A stretch of DNA of 11,544 nt, from contig DCTU01000234.1 in NCBI GenBank assembly GCA_002329445.1, positions 1 to 11,544 of the forward strand. The letters are read 5' to 3'. The position numbers were made by a program, and so were the translations under genes. The stretch comes from a bacterium UBP9_UBA1432 (GTDB lineage: Bacteria > Vulcanimicrobiota > Xenobia > Xenobiales > Xenobiaceae). The notes under the pieces were generated by a model that saw only the letters and a list, made by a program, of their open reading frames with translations, searched no databases and was not told the DNA's origin. Positions 6,894 to 11,544 of this stretch are shown here, one piece after another; positions within the stretch are counted from its first letter, which is position 1, and each line of letters starts with the position of its first letter.

Positions 6894-7451
6894 ATGGGGC
6901 GACGCAACATCTACCTGGCGGGATTCATGGGGACCGGCAAGAGCACGGTGGGCCGGGAACTGGCCCGGGTCATGGGGCGCAAGTTCGTGGATCTGGACCT
7001 GGAACTGGAGTTCCGCCTGGGCATGCCGATCCCCCGGATCTTCGAAGAGCACGGGGAGGCCTGGTTTCGCGAGCAGGAGAGGGAGGTGGCCCTGGAGATG
7101 GCCCAGACGGCCAACCGGGTGGTGGCCACCGGCGGCGGGACCCTCATGGCCCCGGAGGTCTTCACAGCCTTCCAGTCCACGGGCCTTCTGGTCTGTCTGT
7201 ACACCCGCCGGGAAGACCTGATCCAGCGACTGGAGCGCAGCGACCGGAGGCCGCTGCTGCGGGGGGGCGATGTCCCCGCCAAGGTCGACCGCATCCTGGC
7301 CGAGCGCACGGCGGTCTTCGAGCGCATCAAGATCCGCATCGACACCACCGAGTTGACGCCCATGGAGACCGCCCGGAAGATCGCCGACCTGCTCAACACC
7401 CGTCAGCGCATCCTGGATCGACTCCAGGAGCAGTACATCGATCTGAGCTGA
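6894..7451 (+). CDS. aroK: Shikimate kinase AroK
   Basis: AroK phosphorylates shikimate at the 3-hydroxyl with ATP, the fifth step of the pathway. The 185-residue protein has the whole family pattern. GFMGTGKST (10-18, Lys16) is Walker A. FVDLDLELE carries the DxD-type Asp33/Asp35. EEHGEAWFRE carries the shikimate-binding Arg59. VVATGGGT (77-83) is the glycine triplet, and RPLLRGG (119-125) is the LID region. The start is ATG 6894, giving the conserved MGRRNIYLAGFMG opening; the only upstream ribosome-binding match is weak (AGAAAG). It is the only aro gene on the plus strand. It diverges from the response regulator and runs tail-to-tail into aroE, with its last 59 bases also antisense to the aroE end. 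The C-terminal helix after about residue 168 (RQRILDRLQEQY) lies in that overlap. Confidence 0.97.
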   Translation: MGRRNIYLAGFMGTGKSTVGRELARVMGRKFVDLDLELEFRLGMPIPRIFEEHGEAWFREQEREVALEMAQTANRVVATGGGTLMAPEVFTAFQSTGLLVCLYTRREDLIQRLERSDRRPLLRGGDVPAKVDRILAERTAVFERIKIRIDTTELTPMETARKIADLLNTRQRILDRLQEQYIDLS

Positions 7452-8277
7452 GCGCTTCCTCGGCCACGCGGCGCAGCAAGGCCAGGCACGGACTTTGCCC
7501 CGTGAAGACCTCGATGGCCAGGGCGGCCTGGTGGACCAGCATGCCCAGCCCCCCCAGGGTCCGGACTCCGCGTTGGCAGGCTTCCCTCAGGAATCGGGTC
7601 TGCCGGGGCCGGTAGACCAGGTCGCAAGCCACCACGCCGGGCGGCACCTCCTCGGGCCATTCCAGACAGGTCGCATCGTCCCCGGGCACCATCCCCACCG
7701 AGGTGGCCTGGACCACCACCATGTCGGGCTCGAACTCCACCGCGCCCACCCGGCAAGGCACCTCGGTCCGGGCCAGGCTGGCCACCAGGCGGCGTGCCCG
7801 CTCGGAGTCGCGATTGACCACCTGGATCCGGGCGACCCGCCGCGAGGCCAGGGCCCAGGCAACGGCGCGGGCCGCTCCCCCCGCTCCCAGCAGCAGGACC
7901 GGCCGGCCCTCCAGGGACTGGCCCACCTCCTCGTCCCAGGAGCGCAGCCAGCCCTGGGCATCGGTGTTGAAGCCCACCCGGCTGCGGCCTTCGAAGCGAA
8001 CGGTGTTGACCGCCCCCAACTCAGCGGCCGGAGGCTCCAGGCGCGTCATCAGGGCGAGGGCCGCCTGCTTGAGGGGGAGGGTCAGGTTGCACCCCACCGC
8101 GCCCAGGCGGGGCAGCCCCTCCAGGACGGCCCGCAGGTCCCCGGATTCCACCCGTGCGGGAAGGTAGACCAGGTCCAGGCCCATCGCGCGGTAGGCGGCG
8201 TTGTGCATGACCGGCGACAGGGTGTGCCCCAGGGGCGAACCCAGGACCCACACGGTGCGGGTTCCGGGGCCGATCAC
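7393..8277 (-). CDS. aroE: Shikimate dehydrogenase (NADP+) AroE
   Basis: AroE reduces 3-dehydroshikimate to shikimate, the fourth step. Numbered from GTG 8277 (294 residues), LGSPLGHTLSPVMHN (12-26) is the shikimate-binding loop. GCNLTLPLKQ holds the catalytic Lys70, and GAVNTV and GFNTDAQGW hold Asn91 and catalytic Asp106. LLLGAGGAARAV (128-139) is the Rossmann nucleotide loop, followed by VVNRDSERARR, the NADP-phosphate site. ATSVGM, CDLVYRP and GGLGMLVHQA complete the fold. GTG 8277 overlaps the aroA stop as GTGA, and residues upstream are shadow. The C-terminus runs roughly 20 residues beyond the usual end (...SSDRCTAPGVDPGCADGC), mostly inside the convergent overlap with aroK, so it may be read-through extension rather than functional sequence. 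Confidence 0.96.
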   Translation of the reverse strand: MIGPGTRTVWVLGSPLGHTLSPVMHNAAYRAMGLDLVYLPARVESGDLRAVLEGLPRLGAVGCNLTLPLKQAALALMTRLEPPAAELGAVNTVRFEGRSRVGFNTDAQGWLRSWDEEVGQSLEGRPVLLLGAGGAARAVAWALASRRVARIQVVNRDSERARRLVASLARTEVPCRVGAVEFEPDMVVVQATSVGMVPGDDATCLEWPEEVPPGVVACDLVYRPRQTRFLREACQRGVRTLGGLGMLVHQAALAIEVFTGQSPCLALLRRVAEEALSSDRCTAPGVDPGCADGC

Positions 8278-9557
8278 CGCGTCCCCGGGAGCAGATCCCA
8301 GAATCCCGGGAAGGAGACGTCGCTGAAGCCTGCCCCCAAGAGGCGCGTGGGGTCTGCCGCGCTCAAGGCCGCGACGGCCAGGCTCATCTCCAGGCGATGG
8401 TCCCCGTGACAGCGGACGGTCCCCCCGCTCAGGCGAACCGGGCCTTCCACCTCGAAGCCCTCTGCCTGTTCGCTGATGGAGGCCCCCATGCGCCGAAGCT
8501 CGAGCACCAGGTGGTGGATCCGGTCGCACTCCTTGTGCCGCAGCTCGCCCGCGCCCTGGACTCGGGTCTGGCCCTGGGCGCGGGTCGCCACCACGGCCAG
8601 GAGGGGGAGCTCGTCCACGGCGGCGGGCACCTCCTCAGGCGCCACGTCCACGGCCCGCAGCTCCGAACCGCAGGCCTCGATCCAGCCCACCGGCTCGCCC
8701 GACTCCTCATGGGTCACCTCCCAGCGGACCTGCCCCCCCATCCGCCGCAGCAGCTCGAAGAAACCCAGGCGCCCGGGATTCAACAAGACCCCTTCGACCC
8801 GCGCTCGCGCGCCGGGGTTCATGACCGCTGCGGCCACCAGGAAGGCCGCCGAAGACGGGTCTCCGGGAACGGCGAAGCGGAAACCCGGGAGGCAGGCAGG
8901 TCCGGCCAGGCGGACGGCCAGGCCGGTTCGTTCCAGGGGCACCCCCAGGGCCTGCAGCATCCGCTCGGTGTGGTCCCGGCTGGGCAACGGCTCGCGCAAG
9001 GCGACCGGAACCCCGGCCTGGAGGCCGGCCAGCAGCAGGCACGACTTGACCTGCGCGCTGGCCACCGGAAGATCCCACTCCAGAGTCTGCAGTCTCCCCT
9101 CCTGGAAGACCAGTGGGGCCAGGCTTCCCTCTCCCCTCCCCCAGATTCGGGCCCCCATGCAGGAGAGAGGCTGGACGATGCGAGCCATCGGGCGACGGCG
9201 CAAGGAGGAATCCCCGGTCAGGACCGACAGACCGCGCCCTGCCGCCAGGACCCCCGCCAGCAGGCGCAGGGTGGTTCCCGAGCCGCCACAATCAAGAACC
9301 TGCGCCGGCTCAGACCGGCCGAGCCGGCCCCAGCCGGAGACCACCCACCGGGGCCCCTCCCGGTGCACCCGCGCGCCCAGGGCCCGCAGGCAGCGCAGGG
9401 TGGTGCGGACATCCCGGGATTCGGAGAGGCCCGTCAGGACGCTCTCGCCCTCGGCCATGGCGCCCAGGATCAGGGCCCGATGGCTCAGCGACTTGTCACC
9501 AGCCATGCGGACCCGGCGCTCCCAGGGGGAGGTCTCGGGCTGGAGCAGGACCTGCAA
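8274..9557 (-). CDS. aroA: 3-Phosphoshikimate 1-carboxyvinyltransferase (EPSP synthase) AroA
   Basis: AroA joins PEP to shikimate 3-phosphate, the sixth step. At 427 residues it is normal length and resembles the Bacillus-type enzymes. GDKSLSHRA gives Lys22, Ser23 and Arg27. SGTTLRLLAG (93-102) is the PEP loop. RRRPMARIVQPL gives the arginine near 122. PVASAQVKSCLLLAGLQ (164-180) and SRDHTERML are the central motifs. Asp315 in VDELPLLAVVAT is the catalytic acid/base position. ELRHKECDRI gives Glu343 and Arg346, and CHGDHRLEM gives His387 and Arg388. Two conserved positions differ: the Asn normally before SGTT is Gly92, and the Ser/Thr of KE(S/T)DR is Cys344. Start TTG 9557 lies 3 nt after the dapA stop, with GGAG 11 nt upstream; starting at Met18 would remove the first strand. 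Confidence 0.97.
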   Translation of the reverse strand: MQVLLQPETSPWERRVRMAGDKSLSHRALILGAMAEGESVLTGLSESRDVRTTLRCLRALGARVHREGPRWVVSGWGRLGRSEPAQVLDCGGSGTTLRLLAGVLAAGRGLSVLTGDSSLRRRPMARIVQPLSCMGARIWGRGEGSLAPLVFQEGRLQTLEWDLPVASAQVKSCLLLAGLQAGVPVALREPLPSRDHTERMLQALGVPLERTGLAVRLAGPACLPGFRFAVPGDPSSAAFLVAAAVMNPGARARVEGVLLNPGRLGFFELLRRMGGQVRWEVTHEESGEPVGWIEACGSELRAVDVAPEEVPAAVDELPLLAVVATRAQGQTRVQGAGELRHKECDRIHHLVLELRRMGASISEQAEGFEVEGPVRLSGGTVRCHGDHRLEMSLAVAALSAADPTRLLGAGFSDVSFPGFWDLLPGTR

Positions 9558-9560
9558 GGT

Positions 9561-10487
9561 CTACAGGACTCCGACCCGCTCCATGACCTGCCGAAGCTGC
9601 TCCTCCTGCTGGGGAGTGGCCTCCACCAGGGGCAGGCGGACGCCTCCGACGGGGAAACCCTGCAGCTTCAGGGCGGCCTTGACCAGGATGGGGTTGGTGG
9701 TGGCGAAGAGGCCCGTAAACAGGGGAAGCAACCTCAGGTGAAGGGCCGTGGCCTCCTCCACGCGCCCCGCGGCAAAGGCCTGCATCATCTGCTGCAGGGC
9801 GGGGCCCGCGACATGAGAGGCCACGCTGACCACTCCCACCCCGCCGACGGCCATCATCGGCAAGGTCGCGGAGTCATCCCCGCTGTAGATCTCCATGGCC
9901 CGGCCCGGGCGGGTCCAGGGTGGCCGGCCCTCCGACGAGAGCGCCTGCAGGCTGGCCGAGAGCGTGCTGACCGGGTCCAGGCCGGGCAAGGACTGCTTGA
10001 CGCCCACCACGTTGGGGATCTCGGCCAGTCGGGCCAGGACCGCCGGCGAGATCTCGACGCCCGTGCGGCCGGGAATGTTGTAGACGAGGATCGGCAGGTC
10101 CACGGCCTCGGCCACGGCCTTGAAGTGGGCGTACAGCCCCTCCTGGGGTGGCTTGTTGTAGTAGGGCGCCACCACCAGCAGGGCGTCCACGCCGTAGTCC
10201 CGGGCGTGCCTGGAGAACTCGATGGTCGAGCGGGTGCAGTTCGAACCGGTGCCGGCCACCACGGGGGTCCCAGGGACGGCCTGGCGCACGGCCTGGAAGA
10301 GGCGGAGCTTCTCATCATGGGACAGCGTGGGGGACTCGCCGGTGGTCCCGCAGACGACGACGCTGTCGGTTCCCTGGGAGACCAGGCGTCGGGCCAGTTC
10401 CCCGGCCCTCTCGAGATCCACGGCTCCGTCGGGACGCATCGGGGTCACCATGGCGGTCATCAGACGGCCGAAACCGGACTTGCTCAT
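9561..10487 (-). CDS. dapA: 4-Hydroxy-tetrahydrodipicolinate synthase DapA
   Basis: DapA condenses pyruvate with aspartate semialdehyde, the committed step to diaminopimelate and lysine. The 308-residue protein has the TIM-barrel aldolase signatures. CGTTGESPTL (46-55) holds the Thr48/Thr49 pair. APYYNKP holds Tyr110, and VYNIPGRTG holds Tyr136 and the substrate-binding Arg141. Schiff-base Lys164 is in VVGVKQS. YSGDDSATL and GGVGVVSVASHVAGP form the later barrel. The stretch after the lysine reads KQSLPGLD rather than the common KEASGD. A basic, proline-rich insert (about 184-197, SSEGRPPWTRPGRA) lengthens the loop before the next strand. Start ATG 10487 is firm, with AGGAGG 5 nt before it. 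It lies 46 bp after a small membrane-protein gene and 3 nt before aroA. A DapA-fold lyase with another substrate is possible but less likely. Confidence 0.93.
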   Translation of the reverse strand: MSKSGFGRLMTAMVTPMRPDGAVDLERAGELARRLVSQGTDSVVVCGTTGESPTLSHDEKLRLFQAVRQAVPGTPVVAGTGSNCTRSTIEFSRHARDYGVDALLVVAPYYNKPPQEGLYAHFKAVAEAVDLPILVYNIPGRTGVEISPAVLARLAEIPNVVGVKQSLPGLDPVSTLSASLQALSSEGRPPWTRPGRAMEIYSGDDSATLPMMAVGGVGVVSVASHVAGPALQQMMQAFAAGRVEEATALHLRLLPLFTGLFATTNPILVKAALKLQGFPVGGVRLPLVEATPQQEEQLRQVMERVGVL

Positions 10488-10492
10488 CGAAT

Positions 10493-10498
10493 CCTCCT
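10493..10498 (-). promoter_or_regulatory. Strong Shine-Dalgarno of dapA
   Basis: AGGAGG on the minus strand sits 5 nt before ATG 10487. It is the best ribosome-binding match in the window with standard spacing. It suggests dapA is translated independently of the preceding small gene, unlike the stop/start-coupled genes elsewhere. Confidence 0.8.
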
Positions 10499-10533
10499 GT
10501 CGTCACCCGGAGCTTAACCGACCCGGGCGCAGT

Positions 10534-10833
10534 TCAATCCTCGGATCGCGCTCCCCGGGCCATGGCGGCCAGAAAGCCGATCGGAAAGCCGATCATGCTC
10601 AAGGCCAGCAGGAGGGCGATGAACACGAAGGTCCTCGACTCGGTGGGGATGGACGGTTGCACGTGGGCCAGGCCGACGGCCGCCAGGGCACAGAAGACCG
10701 TGCCCAGCATCCCCCCCCGCAGGTTTCGGAGCCAGAACCCGAGATGGGCCGAAGTGACCCGCTCTTCGAGGTGACCCAACAGGAGCCACAAGCCCAGAAG
10801 AACCACCGGAACCATGAAGTGAAGCGCAACCAT
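10534..10833 (-). CDS. Small three-helix membrane protein, function unknown
   Basis: A 99-residue hydrophobic protein I do not recognise. Predicted membrane segments are about residues 6-20 (FMVPVVLLGLWLLLG), 42-58 (MLGTVFCALAAVGLAHV) and 68-91 (RTFVFIALLLALSM...). A basic loop, FWLRNLRGG, lies between the first two, and the tail is short and charged (ARGARSED). ATG 10833 is chosen because the sequence becomes a coherent hydrophobic protein from there, with GGAGAGG about 11 nt upstream. The same frame stays open to the left, but there it is low-complexity shadow of the divergent gene. ATG 10815 (residue 7) is an alternative. It is the first gene of the unit leading into dapA, aroA and aroE; a link to lysine or shikimate metabolism is only positional. 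Confidence 0.65.
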   Translation of the reverse strand: MVALHFMVPVVLLGLWLLLGHLEERVTSAHLGFWLRNLRGGMLGTVFCALAAVGLAHVQPSIPTESRTFVFIALLLALSMIGFPIGFLAAMARGARSED

Positions 10834-10971
10834 GCCCGTGACCGCCTCTCCGAGACCCGGGAGCCGACCTGTCCGCCCCGCGTCCCCTCCCGCTTCGCGC
10901 TCCAGCCGGCGAGTCCTCGGTTGTGGAAACAGGAGGGAATCTCGCCGGGATGCGGGAACTGGCATGGCGCC
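10834..10971. other. Divergent intergenic gap without recognisable promoter
   Basis: These 138 bp separate two divergent genes and should hold promoters for both. They are GC-rich and I find no convincing -10/-35 pair on either strand. AGGAGGG at 10931-10937 precedes a 9-codon ATG frame (from 10950) whose TGA overlaps the GTG of the downstream gene. The 13-nt spacing makes a leader peptide doubtful. Confidence 0.4.
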
Positions 10972-11544
10972 GTGCTTGAAATCGCTTGTCCCTCCTGCGG
11001 CGACGCCGTCCGCTTTCGCTCCGAAAGCTCGGTCTACTCGACCTGTTCGTCGTGCCAGTCCTTGCTGGTCCGCCATGACGTGGACGTCGAACTGCTGGGG
11101 AAGGTGGCCGACCTGCAGCCCGACGGGACGCCCATCCAGATCGGGACCTCCGGGGTCTTCGACGGGGCTGCCTTCGAGGTGCTGGGGCGAATCCAGATCC
11201 TCCACCCCGAAGGCTACTGGAACGAGTGGTTCCTCCAGTTCCAGGATGGCCGCCACGGTTGGCTGGGCGAGGCCATGGGCGAGTACTTCGTCTCGTCCCT
11301 GGTCCAGACGGAGCCCCAGTCCCTGCCGGCTTTCGCCGACCTGCACGTGGGCAAGGCCCTGCGCGTCGGCTCGCGAGAGCTGGTGGTGACCAACCTGGCC
11401 CAGGCCCGGGTGGTCTCCTTCCAGGGCGAGCTGCCCTTCGTGATGAGCACGGAGTACGAGCTTCCCTTCGCGGACCTGCGCTCGTCGGGACGGACCGGGG
11501 CGACCCTGGACTACTCCGAGGAGCAGCCCCTCCTCTTCGTGGGC
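10972..11544 (+). CDS. DUF4178 protein with N-terminal zinc ribbon, cut by window end
   Basis: The visible 191 codons begin with a zinc-ribbon pair, CPSC (Cys6, Cys9) and CSSC (Cys25, Cys28), spaced like a rubredoxin-type knuckle. A DUF4178-like domain follows: LLGKVADLQPDG, PIQIGTSGVFDGAAFEVLGR (about 55-73), YWNEWFLQFQDGRHGWLGEA (82-101) and later FADLHVGKAL, FQGELPF and GATLDYSEE. These tryptophan- and glycine-rich stretches are what I recall as typical of DUF4178 proteins. Members often sit near AdoMet-decarboxylase or spermidine-synthase-like and DUF350 genes in membrane-associated clusters of unknown role; none of those is visible here, but the window ends inside this gene. GTG 10972 gives the expected MLEIACPSC opening; it has no strong ribosome-binding site, and a TTG at 10921 is a poor alternative. 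Confidence 0.75.
   Translation, partial: MLEIACPSCGDAVRFRSESSVYSTCSSCQSLLVRHDVDVELLGKVADLQPDGTPIQIGTSGVFDGAAFEVLGRIQILHPEGYWNEWFLQFQDGRHGWLGEAMGEYFVSSLVQTEPQSLPAFADLHVGKALRVGSRELVVTNLAQARVVSFQGELPFVMSTEYELPFADLRSSGRTGATLDYSEEQPLLFVG

Noticed and set aside
8278..8529. Upstream extension of the aroE frame
   Set aside because: It overlaps the conserved C-terminus of aroA and reads as low-complexity shadow; AroE motifs begin right after GTG 8277.
8397..10517. Very long open frame (706 codons) on the plus strand opposite aroA and dapA
   Set aside because: It is low-complexity Gly/Arg/Gln-rich with no family motif. It lies wholly antisense to two clearly recognised enzymes and results from GC-rich codon bias.
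10506..10528. Possible terminator hairpin (CCCGG ... CCGGG) between the small membrane gene and dapA
   Set aside because: Only a 5-bp stem with a loop of about 12 bases and no T-run on either strand, so it does not qualify as an intrinsic terminator.

Overview
This is a GC-rich bacterial chromosome segment (about two-thirds G+C by eye). Genes are tightly packed, third codon positions are G/C-biased, and several genes start with TTG or GTG, often placed by a Shine-Dalgarno match or a stop/start overlap. A signal-peptide protein with BamE-like repeats and a HAMP histidine kinase with a large extracytoplasmic domain suggest a diderm bacterium. The phylum cannot be fixed from sequence alone; Acidobacteriota, deltaproteobacterial or related GC-rich lineages would fit. 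No mobile element, CRISPR array, tRNA or rRNA was seen, and no stretch over 300 bases lacks a gene.

Unit 1 (minus strand, from 6755 to the left edge) reads: response regulator with a C-terminal HATPase, aroB, aroQ, a secreted BamE-like-repeat protein, truB, a class III extradiol dioxygenase-like protein, an AMMECR1-domain protein, and a membrane histidine kinase cut by the window start. Apart from an 80-bp gap after aroQ, every junction overlaps by 4 to 29 bases, so this looks like one translationally coupled operon. A candidate promoter with an adjacent palindrome lies before the response regulator.

Unit 2 (plus strand, 6894-7451) is aroK alone. It diverges from unit 1 and runs tail-to-tail into aroE, overlapping it by 59 bases.

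Unit 3 (minus strand, 10833 to 7393) reads: a 99-residue membrane protein, dapA, aroA and aroE. Unit 4 (plus strand, from 10972 to the right edge) is a DUF4178 protein with a zinc ribbon, divergent from unit 3.

Together the window encodes five of the seven shikimate-pathway steps: AroB, AroQ, AroE, AroK and AroA. DAHP synthase and chorismate synthase are not present. DapA adds the entry step of the lysine/diaminopimelate branch. The less ordinary content is the regulatory and accessory material woven into this housekeeping block: the response regulator-HATPase protein coupled to aroB, the AMMECR1/dioxygenase pair coupled to truB and to a sensor kinase, and the duplicated BamE-like secreted protein. 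I see no clear evidence of a wholly new multi-gene system.
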